A stretch of 64,000 bases of DNA, from NCBI RefSeq assembly GCF_964204865.1, contig NC_135257.1, positions 1,116,001 through 1,180,000 of the forward strand, given 5' to 3'. The stretch is from Styela clava. Taxonomy: Eukaryota; Chordata; Ascidiacea; Stolidobranchia; Styelidae. Of this stretch, positions 21,580-34,255 are shown one piece after another (the first letter of the stretch is position 1; each line of letters starts with the position of its first letter). The notes under the pieces were generated by a model, which worked only from the letters and a program-made list of their open reading frames with translations, ran no database searches and had not been told where the DNA came from. The translations under genes and the position numbers were made by a program.

Positions 21580-24500
21580 TTAGAGAATCAATTTATCAGA
21601 TGCTGGAGAGAAGACTGGTAGTTCTTGAGGTGTGTCTCCGAGATATATACCGCTCTCGGTGCTCGCGCCAGTCAATTGAACACGATCTGCATTACGGTCC
21701 CAGTTTGTTCCAGGAATGAATCCTTTTCCTTTCCGCCTGAAATATATTGATATGAATGTGAGATTTTTGGCAACGTGTGACCACTGTTGAATATTTGAGA
21801 AAATTTTACAGACTAGGCGTTATTTGATTTCGGAATTGAGTCCTAGTCGGATTCGATTCTCCACGTGATTCAGGACGTAATAATAAAAAAAAAGGACCCC
21901 ATATGCAGGATACCCATTATTCGTCTATTTGGATGTCTTTCATAGGCGATATTTTCCTAATACCGACATATCATACTATTAAATTTAAAAAAAAGCATAA
22001 GTTTCCACCAATTATGTTGGAATCTCTCATTTCATTAAAACAAAATGTTTTGTTCGTTTAACTGCATCAATTTCTTCTGCTTTCAACATAACTGAAAAAG
22101 TATTATTTTTACCTTTTTATGACAACAACAATTGCCGCTACCACGGCACAAAGTACGATTAACGCGATGACCAGGCCTACAATAAGTCCAGTTTTACTCT
22201 TTGCCCCTGTACCCGGTGCGTGTGAAGGTTCTAAAAGAGAAAAATGTAGTTTTAGGTAGTTCAAAGAATTCAAGTAAAAATAAACCCTTCAGCATCTATG
22301 CATTATACAAATGAAATCAATTGAACTTGGTGTAAAAAAGAGAATTAATGAATTTAGGTTCACAGATATTAAAAATTTGGCATCAAGCTTGACCGAATGC
22401 TTATGGATCTGTAATCCGATAGCACTATCATAAGCTTATCTATATACATACTAGACCTGGTATTTGGATGAACGGAAATAATTATTTCTTACCCTTTATT
22501 GATTTTGTTGTGCTTTCACCTTTGTTCATGGCTGTAGTTTTCAGATCATCTATTCGTGGAACAGGACTGATTGAAGCTGTCATCGTCGTAGACGACCTCG
22601 AAGAAGGTTTTCTTGTAGTTGCTTTCTTTAGCACTGTAGTTGCTTTGACAGTACTAAAAGTTGTGGACAATGCTGATGTGGTCGGTATAGGAGTCGTGTA
22701 CGCTGCTCTAACCTCTTCGTCACACGATTCAGGCCCAATGACAGCCCATCTTGAATCTTCTTGACATTCATACTGAAAAATAATATAATTGTACGAATTC
22801 TGTTCAATCATGTGTTTTAAAAAATTGTCCAAATTGTCTCTTTAATATATTCTCTTTTTAAACACAAAAAGCTGAAAAACTCCAACCAAAGGATTACAAC
22901 GAAGATGCTTGAATCGTTTTGTAAAATAAGATATAGCTAATTAATAAGAGGCTATACTCACTTGAAAAGCGATTCCTGAAATTTCGGGACATGTTACATT
23001 TATTAACGATCCTACTTTATTTCCACACGATGGTTTTCCCAACACTGCTTCGCTTGGTGTTGATGATTTCAATAAAATACTGTAACAGTTTCGTACTAAA
23101 AAGATATTAATGAAGCGTTTAAACCAAGTGGGATGTTATTGAATGCATATTAATCGTGTGTTTTTATCAAGTTCGCAGTGAAAAGTTAGCTAATTTAGTT
23201 TTGTTCATTTGGCGTTACGAAAATTATGTTGCATCCACTCAGGCCGAAGTGAAAAAACAAAAACATTTAGAGACCGCCTAAATGTGAAAGATGCAGAAAC
23301 TATTTAATGAAACGCGTTTAGCGTTGTTTGAATGAAAACTTGAAGTATCTGGGTACAGCGCATTAGTTGGCAGTTGCAATTCTGCAAATTTTCTGGCAGA
23401 ACATATTTATGCAATGCCAGCCATGGTTATTCGTAACGAGGTAAATTTCAGTATTGCTATCATCCACAAATTGCCGGTTACGACAAGACTTTGTTTATAA
23501 AAACAAAATTACATTCAGTGAGGGCGCTTACCAACCACATTCACTCTGAAAGTGCAAGTCGCTCTATTTCCACTTCCATCCATTGCATTGTATGAAAATG
23601 TATAAAAACCTTCTTTCAACTTGACAGGGGGTTCCATATTGTACTGGAAATATGTAGAAAAATGATCATTGCGGTCAAAATAATATATATACTGTTTTCG
23701 AAAGAAAAAATTTGAAAAATATACTTACAAAACTTCTTAATGTGACCGGTTGTCCTGAATTATCGGTGGGGTTGGGAACAGTAAAATTAAGTTCAGCCTC
23801 ATCGCTGCATTCGTCTGTCTGTATTTTGATATCATCAGGACAGGTGTCTCCAAAATCAGGCGCCTCGTTGTCATCTGAAATTACAGAAATAAGTCAAACA
23901 ATCACAAACACATACGCACCAACTATGATGTGTATTGAACATCAGAGTAACATCTTGCAACTGAAACGTTACAATTCTTATGGGTCCTGTTTCCCATCGA
24001 TTTTCGAAACTAGAGAAAAATAGTCCAATGAATGATAGTATCTATTTTTTGTATAAAAATACTAATTAACGCACCGAAATCGGTTGAGTAATGTCTTGGA
24101 TAACATAAGTTTGCTAATACGGACTTGAAAACTGAACTTACTTGTTGAAGCCATTTGGACACATGAGTTGTTGGCAGAAATATATTCATAATGATTCTGA
24201 CACACGCATTTATATGTGACGTCACTGGAAGTATGAACCGGAAGGCAGAGATGAGGACAGTTGGATTCTGCACAAGGACTTTTACCTAAAATATTTCAGA
24301 TTACTATTTAACAGAAAAGTTGTTAACGTAAAACAACCATAAACGACTAAACGAGATTATGACAACTGAATCATAGCAAAACGGTTTGCCATTTACTGCC
24401 CCACTGACATTCTAGTGCGCCTACTGCACGAAGATAACATGGTATTTTCAGTAGATGTTGGCATTTCAATAGTCACCCGCCAATGTATGACCTTGCTTTG

Positions 24501-27500
24501 ATCAAATTTGCATAAAAATGTTCGGATTTAAAAAAAAATTACATAAATTTGTAAGAATGATATTTCTTTTTTTCCAAATTTAGTTGTCAAATGTTATAAG
24601 TTATATAATAGGTAGCTTTGTGCGCCCGGAAATGGGTCAGATGAACGAATACAGTCTCATATATTAACTAATCAAACAAATATCCATCTGAACAAAACTA
24701 AAATGCGAAAAACATATATCATGATGAAAATGTTCCTTTACACAATTATTCCAAGTCACCGCGTATAATTGGAAATTTAGATCAATACTTTTTCTGCGCG
24801 CACGGCGTACAATGCATTACAATAACGTGACGACAGAATTTTCATTCACAAAGCGGCCAGTCCTTCGTATTAGGATGCGTGTGTGCCAGCCAAAGTGACT
24901 TTCGTTCCGTTTTCAGGACAATCAGTCAACTGTGTGGTACACAACACGCAATAAAACAACGTTTTTACCTATCAAAAGTTGCTCTCTTTTCTAAGCTAAT
25001 AACTGAAACATAACGTTACCAAATTAGAAATAGTATCGTATCACAAACGAAAAAACGGAGCAGCTGTTATGTTATCTGGCACCGCAAAACTAGCTGTTTT
25101 AACGTGATTTTAACCCAAAACGACCCGGAGCGTCAGTCCTTACTTGTAATTTACGAAACCAAAAATATTAATTGCTTTATACCCCATAGGTTTTGAAACT
25201 GCTATGACCAACTAGCTGAGGCAATGCGATGATAACAACCGGACTACTACAAGCCGGTAACAACGAATTGAAGATAAACTTACCGTTGTGAAACGTACTG
25301 CTGTCATACACATATAAGGCGGAAAGTTGATAAAACATTTGGGGCCCGAACTGACGAACTTCATCTGTTGTTCCTGTATTGTTCTTCGACCTCATCACAT
25401 CATGAACACTCACACGAACGAGATTTTTGCTTCCCATATCGGATACATAGAGATAATTTTGGTAATATGCTATCCCGGTAGGGAAGGGACGTTTCTGTAG
25501 AAATGAAAAATTTGTATTTTACCAATTTAAAGATTAAAAACTCGCATAATTATGGGACGAGATAGTGAAAAAAAGACATATGTTCAACAAAACATGTGGA
25601 AAGCTAACTATAGTCCACATAAGTTTAGTTTGTTCCATCGCGTGCTAACAAGATTAGCGTAGCGTCAAATATAAGGAATTAAAGAAACGTGACGTAAGTT
25701 TCTAAATGTAAATTTTGCAAATGACGTTGCGTCCAATTAGGAATTTGTATTTAAATTAGATAATTTCCTGAAATACCCTGAATAAGGCAGATTAAGATTA
25801 TGTCAAGTTGCATCAGAAAGTTTCATATTAGTATGGTAAAGACAAAATTCGATTTATAGTGTCTAAAACATTGGACATAAAACAATCATTTGCTTTTCCA
25901 AGTCGAATTATCTTGCTATATTAGGTATATATTAAAATTACACGGAAACGTGATATGAGAAACCTACAATACCGGGCCAGTCAGTGGTTATATCATATAC
26001 CTCCACGCTCTACTGTACCTTTGTTGACGGCATTTTGTATTTTCCATTGGTTTGGTCGTTCAGATTTAGCCAACCAATGGCATTTTCTTTAATTTCTGTC
26101 CAGTAAAGCACATTTCCTGAAATAGAACACGATTAAAAATGGAGTTGGAAATATATATGAGGAACTGTACCCATATAATAGGATGAATGAAAAATGTATG
26201 AAATGAATATATGCAGGTGAACGCATTATCACGCACCAACCTCAAGCTTTGTGAGACATTATTGTGATAACACAATCACAAAAAAGTATTTGTGTTTCAC
26301 TGTGTAGTATTTTAACCTCGTTTTATAATACTTAATACAGCATACCTTCTATGTCGAGGGACAAACCATGAGGTGTCGATTTCGATTGCACTATAACTTT
26401 TTTATCACTTCCATCCAACCGCGAGCTTGATATAACCCCGGATTGCAAGCCGGAAAAGGATAACTGCCCCCAATCAGACCAATAAAGGAACCTGAAATAT
26501 ATATCGATTTAAATTTGTACCTAACTTTATACCTAAAGGGATAGTCAGTTCTTTATGCAGGATTTATGAGTGATAAAAGTTAAATTTTCCACTTGTGATG
26601 AGATTCTAGCCTGGTTTTTAGCATTCATCCAAACGTTACAGTTGTTCGATTTGTCGGCATGTGCTCACGACGTACGTTACCATACCATACTCGTATACAC
26701 CCTGTATAACTGATCGAAAGATTAAAGGTTGCATTACAGCCAAGAAATAATAAGTATCATTCGGAGCTATATGCATGTAACATTATGTCGCTAGGTCGGT
26801 TTCCATTGGCACAAAATATTGTATTTTTATTGTGCTCACGTTACATTGACCAAAGAAAAATATCTAAATAAAACGCCCATCAAAAAATACTTGTTCACGC
26901 CCACCGGAAATAGGAAGTGACATAATTTCTGTTCTTAGTAAGATATCGATCTATAATCATGAACGAGACGATCTAAAATTGCCTTGTCACAACTACTAAT
27001 TTTGTGAATGAACAGTGACGTGTAATTTCACACACACGTTACTACGAAAAATGTCTGTGTTTTTTAACGTCTCATTTTACACTGAATGAAATTTCATTTG
27101 TATCTTCACAAACAGACGTTAGTTTCCCTTCATTTTTCTATATTTGTTGAAATAAGAATCGGTAGATCACCCATCTCATAAAACGTAGGGGGGACGAGCA
27201 AGCTTGAGACATATCATGAAGCGAAACTAAAGTTTTGCAGGTTCAGACTAACACCCCTAAAACGCCTCTCTCACGCCCATACCAGAAACCAACCCGATGT
27301 AGTATGAGCTATCATTTTATATTTAGCTACTTCTGTTTCATATTCTTGTCAAATTTAAGAGCATGAGCGTTTTTATTTAAAAATACAAGTTTATTTATAA
27401 CATGAAGCATACAGATTGTACAGTTTCTGTTAGTTTTTGGTAAAGTTGTATTCGGAAAATTGAAAAACGCCTCTCAAACGCCCAAAATAATGCCAATTTT

Positions 27501-30500
27501 CAGGATATGACTCAAAAAATCATGGAATGACATTACATTTTCAGTCCCAAGCCCGCCTACTTCGCATTCCCACACACCCAAGAAACGCCAATAAATTTGT
27601 TCTGATACCAAGTAAAAGCATGTTGTTTTATCAATACCATGTGATCTCGAACCACTCGATACTTATCTCCCCAATATGAAATACTATGCATTCCTGATGT
27701 CACTTTCTTCAGAAAGTGACATCAAGAATGCATTTGTTATATCCGAAACTAGAAAGTTATTAAAACTTTGTTTTATTAACAATAATATCTAGATGAAATA
27801 GACGAAGATGAGTGTCGTGAGGGCCTGCTTTTGCAGTTAAATGCAAAGCATGGCTTCGTGTCCAATAAGTTAAAATTAGCATTCAGCGTTGAATATTAGT
27901 GACAACATCACGCCAAGTTAAATCAAAACGTTCTATCAGATAAAAATTATCTTACGGCCAGACAAGGCCAAATTGGCGTATAGTAAACAAATTGCAGCTA
28001 GTATGTCTATCAACAGTGATGAAACAATATTAAACTCTTACCCTCGCTTCGTGTCAATAGTCATAGCCCACACTCTATGTAAATCTTGTACGTGAAGCAT
28101 ATGTGGATACGAACCATCTAGCTTCGATACATACATTGCGTCTCTTTCTGAGTCGACCCAATACATATTTTGAGACTCCACATCAAGCGCAACAGAATAC
28201 ACTAGATTGAAAATTGAGAAAACATTTACATTATTATTGTGCTGTTATTAAAATCGATTAGCAACCAAATAGGTTTTCTCAGAACTAATTTCTGCGAGTG
28301 GAGTATACCGTACGGTATACGTTTATCGCCGTGCAGAATATATCACCATATATAACTCGCATAGGAATATTAATATTACAACTAATTCATCAAAAAAATT
28401 CATTTGCCTCGAAACTTTGAACGAAAAAATGGAGCAAAGTATTTATTATATTCCTGGGATACAATGTAAGTTCCTAGTGAAACTAAAATAATAAAAAAAT
28501 GATAAATATAAAATATTTAATTGCTTTAATTTATATAGTCAATCGAAGATTATTACTGTAAACGTTTTTTCTTATATATATTTGCATATGCCCGATTAAA
28601 TCATTTAAATATTACCATTGACATTTCGGATACTTGTTCGCGATTTCTCCGATTCCGCCTATTTTGTCTGACTTACAGATTCGAAATACCACGATTTATA
28701 AAAAGACTCGATAAAACGACGGATATCTTAATATCAGAAGAAGTAGGGTTTGCAGTAATCCCATTTTAAATCCAACAGTTTTCTGTTTTCAAACCTATTA
28801 TAACGTTTCAATGAAGTATTTCTACATTGTGGTTTACAAAATTCTCGTATGTTCGGGCTCAGGATATCATATTATACAACCCACCTTGGGACTCATTGAC
28901 AAGGACCGTCTGGTATCGACCAAATAAATCAGCTCGTGATACAGTTCTTGTTCTCTCGTCGGCCCAGTACACTAACTTGGTATTAGGATCGTAAGCTACA
29001 GAAGTAGGCATTCTTAGGTTTTGCACTTCAACTTCCTGTGGTGCTATTGGACTTCCCATATTCATCTATAATTTCAAAAAAAAGATGGAATACTTTTACC
29101 GATACAAAAGTTACATTAAAACATAGTATAGCAAAATGACACCAAACTACCTTAACTACGCACTAGTCTTCAAAAAAGTGGAAAATGACTTCGGTCAGTT
29201 GTCGCTGCATAGACTTAAGGAACAAAACGTTGTGCCATAAGTATTGTATAGACTTTGATGCATGGTATCAAATTTTCTTTAATGTAGGCTAATCAGTTTT
29301 CGAATTTTTATTTCATACCCGTTTAAATGCATAATTTCCAATTCTACCTACAATTGTAATGTGATTGAAATTATGCATTGGAACATCAGGTCGTTGCAAT
29401 AACATATGATGATGTCCTTTATAATATAATAATGTGGACCAATCTGAAATTTAGTAAAGTAATTTCCAACCTGGTATATTTTTGAATGTTTTCCATCCAA
29501 CATAAGCACAAAATTATCAAAAATCATGCTGGCACGACAACTTCTACCATCAGATTGTATTCTGAATCCTGTCCTGCATTCACACGAATATTGGTTTATT
29601 CCGTATCTGGCGACACAAATGTGCTGACATGGACTTTTTGTACATTCGTCTGTAATATAGATATAATGCAAGAGATAGTAAATAACATCGAATGTTACAT
29701 ATTGGCTTAAGTAGAAACACAAAAAGCAATAATACATCGTTACAATTAGTATTCAGTCCTATGAAAAAATTGAAAAGAATTATCCATCATACGAGTTTTA
29801 TCTTCTTCCGAAAAGGGTTGTTCATATTTGCTGAAAACTGTGACTCCTCTGGGTATTTGCGAATAGTCAAAATCATATGATTGTACGATCTCGTTTGTAT
29901 TTTTGTCGATAAGAAACATCGATTTGCGTAGATCGTCAGTTACGTACAAATTATTCTGCAAGAAAAGAGTCCATTTTTGTATACTTTAATAAGAAATGAT
30001 AGAACAAAAAAATCAGATGCTCAAAGTTTTTCCATTTCTTACTTTGTAAGATGCCAAGCCAAAAAAGTATGATGAATTTGTGGAATAAACTTCATGAATG
30101 GTTTCAATATCACGCCTTGTTTTTAACCCGAAATATCTGATGCGACTTATTCCTCCTCTTTCTTTTAGGCGCTCTGTCCAGTAAAATCTAAAAAATCAAT
30201 TGTAGATTCATAAGTTAAAGATCAGAGCAAGTCCATTGCACTAAAATTCGAACGCAATCTTGATGGTAAATTTGATGGAAAATTATTAACCTGCACCTAA
30301 AATGACTACGGGAATTCATTTTGAAGTAATTAGAAAAATCTCATTTTATCAAATTCAATAATAGCCATAAAAATCTTATTCCGTTATTACAAATTTAATA
30401 TGAGATATTGTTGCATCAGATTTACAAGTTGTGAGAAAATAGTTGTTCATGTCATTTTCAGGAAAGCCCAGGCACGTTTTAACGTACACTTTAGACTACG

Positions 30501-33321
30501 TTGTATTTAGGCCAAGATAAATGGTTTCTATTTTTAACAAAAAAAATTTTGTGTAACAAGAAACTATGCATAAAGACGGAGTGCATTGGCTCCATTTATA
30601 ATTAGTAAGCGATGTAAAAGCAATAAAATATGCAAGCTAAATGCGAACCACATGTACATAATTTAACGTCGAATCGGAGATATGAAATATTTCTATGAGA
30701 CTAAACTCAATTGTAAAATTCGGTGAATATAGATTTATTTATATATATATTGATAATGAATGATACATCAAATTCCAACAAAGTTATAATTTCAGAAGAA
30801 ATAAATTATAAGTAAATTATAATTTATTCCGCACAGACTGCTATGCTTACCTATGATTGACAAAGTCAATGGCAACATCGCTAATAGTTTGTACTTCAGG
30901 AAAGGTATGTAAAAGTTGATGTGAATATCCTTCTAAACTACTCCTCCATATACGGCAGTCGTCTTCACGCTTTTCGGTCCAATAAATATACCTAGAAAAA
31001 TGTATTACTTTAAAAATTGATTGGTAATTAATTAAATACGTTTTGTATCATCATTTGTGATAAAAAAAAGTTAATCACGGTGAAGTATAAACAATATGGA
31101 ATCGCCAATCTGGTAATTAAATATTGAGCTAGCTTAATTTTTCTGAGATTTCTAACTAATTTCGTTTATTTCTTGGCTTTAATCTCATTCAACTTGGAGA
31201 GCAATTTATGCAGCAATATGATTGAAAAGTTTCTGTCATTCAGCTCATTATTGCCGCATACTAATATAAACCACGACTCAAATCACCAGGATGAGAAGAA
31301 CCAACAGGCTGTTGTTTTAACCTTACCTATCAGGCGGGTCAACCGCCACTTTAGCCGGTATTTCGCTGTCTATCGAAAACAAATTTCTGTAGTGGCTGAA
31401 GTTTCGATTTGCCACCATTATCCATTTGAAATTTGAATCAGTCCAGTAAACATTTCCTGATACCCAATCTACTGAAAGGCTGTCGATTCCCCAAGCCATT
31501 CCTTGGAAAACCTTCTTGTGTTCTTTCGTCTGAAATTATTCGCGATGTACATATAGATTAATGTTATTTCGCGGTTGGATGGCTGATTCTACATGACAAC
31601 ACATCGTCTGAGATACAGATGGACCATTAGCTGATAGTTGGGAAGAAACACAAATCACGACCATCTTACATTGTTAATGAAGTGATTAATAAAGCAAAAT
31701 CTTTCGATTTTGAATGATGCTGAATTTCGCGTTTAGTGAGTACTGCGTTGTGTTATCTTCATTTGTGCTGCAAAACTTTAATTGTAGATGTCGGTGCTAA
31801 TGGCATGCTAAACAGCACGTGACTTCAGTTTGCATTTATTGACTACATTACTACGCTTTAATATCTTCCTATTAGAGCGTATGTCTGTCATAGTACAATC
31901 GTGGGCTTTCATTGACCTTACCGGAAACTGGATCAATATGGCTGGCATAACACGTCATATGGAGAACACGGCAATGCGTAATCACACTACGTTCAGGAGA
32001 AACTTTCCTACATTTTCTAGAGGCGTTTACAATTTTGTACAAATAGTTTGATGTCGAAAAAATACATCATCCTTATTGAAAGCATACTTCTACATTCTCA
32101 CCTTTAGGTCATAAACACCGATGAAATTTCCAGCATGGTCACTGTAGTAGAGTCTCTTTGCATGATAATCTGCGGCTATAGCCCATATTTCACCATTCCA
32201 GAGACTTTGAAAAAGTAATTTTTTGTTGAGCTCTGTGCTGTCGTTCGAATTTTGATTCGGATCGGTGAAATAGGCATAAGTCTGAGTAAAATAAGTTCAA
32301 TGTTAATGTTAACGTATATCTATAGAACGCAAAATATTCCTAATTCATATTCCTAATATTCAAAAAACATTCGATAAAGGGGTTTGAAAAGCTACATTAA
32401 AAGATCAATTATGAAATGTTACCATTTCGAATGGACTATAAACGGGAAAAGATAGATACAATATATGAAGCGAAAGTGGTTTAATTGGGTTGTTATTGAA
32501 ACAACATTATAAATAACAAAAAATACCTTGTGCAAAAAGAATATTCGCCTTTTCATTGCCCAAAATATTAAATCACGATCGAAATCTTCAGAGGTGTCAT
32601 TCTGAACAGAAAAATAACATTGCGATATGTGATAAGAGAAGTGAAAATTGATCAATTAACTAGTTATTCTACACGTGACACGGCAAGATTTAAAGGCTAG
32701 TCAAGATTTAAAATGGGAGGAACCCGCCATATTTAACAAAAGACACAAAGATGAACCTTTCCATATGAGGGAGTGTAACAGAAATAGATATTATAGAAAG
32801 ATTTATATTATGATATACTAACAATAACGCCAATCCACCCAAAGTGGTAGCATGACTAAACATACGTCTATAAATTTGTCCTTGTTAGGATTTGTTTGAT
32901 CTAATTAGTCTATTATAAACATACTCACATTTGCTTCAGCTGATTCAAAAATCGCACCTGTGGTAAAGGAACATAAATTTTCATTAAAATATGGCGTCAC
33001 TTATATTCAATCGAGTAAGATTGACTGGCTGCAGATATTTTTCGTGTTCGGTTTCTGAGGCGAACTTTTTACAAAATAGTTACATGATGAATATAAATAT
33101 ATATACACGATGGATCAATTAACATAATGTTGAAAATTTAATGGAATCTTGCCTGGCCCTTTGTAACCCTTTCCAACTTGACCCAGGACAACCTTCGATG
33201 GTATTTATTGAAATATTTCTATGAAAAATTTTTGTGTTGATAGAGAATCATGAAATTAAAACTCACCAATAAAGAAAAGTAACACAGCGGAAGCAATGTA
33301 CCAGCGAAAACTTGCCACCAT
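21580..33321 (-). CDS. LDL-receptor-like YWTD/EGF/HYR/sushi single-pass receptor
   Basis: Twenty-one GT-AG exons join without a frame break to 1,018 residues: 33321-33267, 32957-32929, 32601-32527, 32281-32102, 31529-31327, 30991-30851, 30187-30043, 29955-29793, 29649-29471, 29065-28885, 28201-28042, 26491-26346, 26116-26019, 25494-25284, 24285-24142, 23874-23729, 23643-23532, 23095-22962, 22772-22493, 22230-22113, 21736-21580. The order is: signal peptide (MVASFRWYIASAVLLFF), YWTD propeller 1 (about 29-330; YYSD, YWTD, YWTE, YWTE, YVTD), EGF (331-368), propeller 2 (370-655; YWAD, YWVD, YWSD, YWTE, YVSD), EGF (656-703), HYR (704-789; PDFGDTCPDDI to GSGNRATCTFRVNVV), a sushi-like module (790-855), a Ser/Thr-rich stalk, a TM helix (about 939-963) and a 55-residue tail without NPxY. 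Paired propellers and EGFs recall LRP5/6-type receptors, but LDL-A repeats are absent. The ligand is unknown. The end of exon 8 (GTATGA donor) is the least certain junction. Confidence 0.87.
27686..27733. repeat. 48-bp perfect-length hairpin in receptor intron 11
   Basis: Arms of 22 bp (27686-27707 and 27712-27733) match at 21 of 22 positions around a TTCA loop (ATGCATTC..GATGTCACTTTC). The intron (26492-28041) also holds repeated aAACGCCTCTC blocks near 27257 and 27467. It may be a very small MITE or the core of one. Confidence 0.7.
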
Positions 33322-33327
33322 TCTGGT
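33267..33327 (-). other. First coding exon of the receptor with its splice acceptor
   Basis: A TATTGCAG acceptor is followed by ACCAGAATGG, so only six 5' UTR bases precede the ATG in this exon. This implies a separate upstream non-coding exon. Confidence 0.6.
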
Positions 33328-34087
33328 CTGCAATATCTTGCAAGTTGTTATTTGAGTCTTTAAAACTTTACTGTGATATATCTAGCCTAGTTTTGATCGA
33401 ATATTCGAACTAACTTGTCCTAGAATTAAATGCGTGAAGTAGCAAATAGGTATATCTAAATTCCAACAATTACAAAATTAGATATTGCTAACCTGATCAT
33501 TTTTATAAGTCAAATAACTATCCTACCAACTATCTTGTACTACAAATACCTCTACTATCTGTACTAACGCTGCCGAGTATGCATTTGTGACTTATGACAA
33601 AAAGTCATTATGTCCTTTATAAATATAGTCTAATTTATGACGTCACAGTCGATGAATGAAATCGCCTGGGCCAACAGCGACGCTATCATTCTTACTGGAC
33701 ACGCCCTCTGTCCACCCTAGTCTGCAACTTTATTGACCAGCACATAATTTGAACTGTATAAAGTTTGTTGATCAATAAGAATGTGAATCACTGTTTCTCA
33801 GCAAAATTTTTCCGCTCATATATCACGATGAAATTCTTCAACTAATGTATTAAAAGCAATGCGTCTTGATTCTACCTGATAAATCAATACCAGTGACAAC
33901 GCAGTTACAATAAATTCACGCCTGGTTCTAACAATTCATTCAGAAATAAAATAGCGCGACTTCGCTTATCAGTGAACTATCCGTACAAGTTGCACATCTG
34001 AAAAACAATATTCGGTCTTTTCATAACGTCAAAGAAATACGTACACCGATTTTTCTGCTGTTTGAATAACTTTCAAAGATACTTACT

Positions 34088-34255
34088 TCGGTGCTGTGTT
34101 TTGGATTTAAACCCGAATGCTTTTCTAATATGTTCAGCAAAACCCAGATTATATTGAGTTCGAATGAATATCGATGAATGAGTAACTAACCAACAACTTG
34201 ACTTTTGACGAGCTGACTTTTCAGCAAAAACTGCAGTAGCAGTTGCCTTTATATA
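34088..34255 (-). promoter_or_regulatory. Candidate core promoter and 5' UTR exon of the receptor gene
   Basis: On the minus strand a TATATAAA box (34255-34248) is followed, after a likely start about 30 nt downstream, by an exon-like stretch ending CACCGAA before GTAAGTATC at about 34087. That donor could splice to the acceptor in front of the coding exon at 33327. No other gene nearby needs this promoter. This is inference from spacing and consensus only. Confidence 0.45.
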
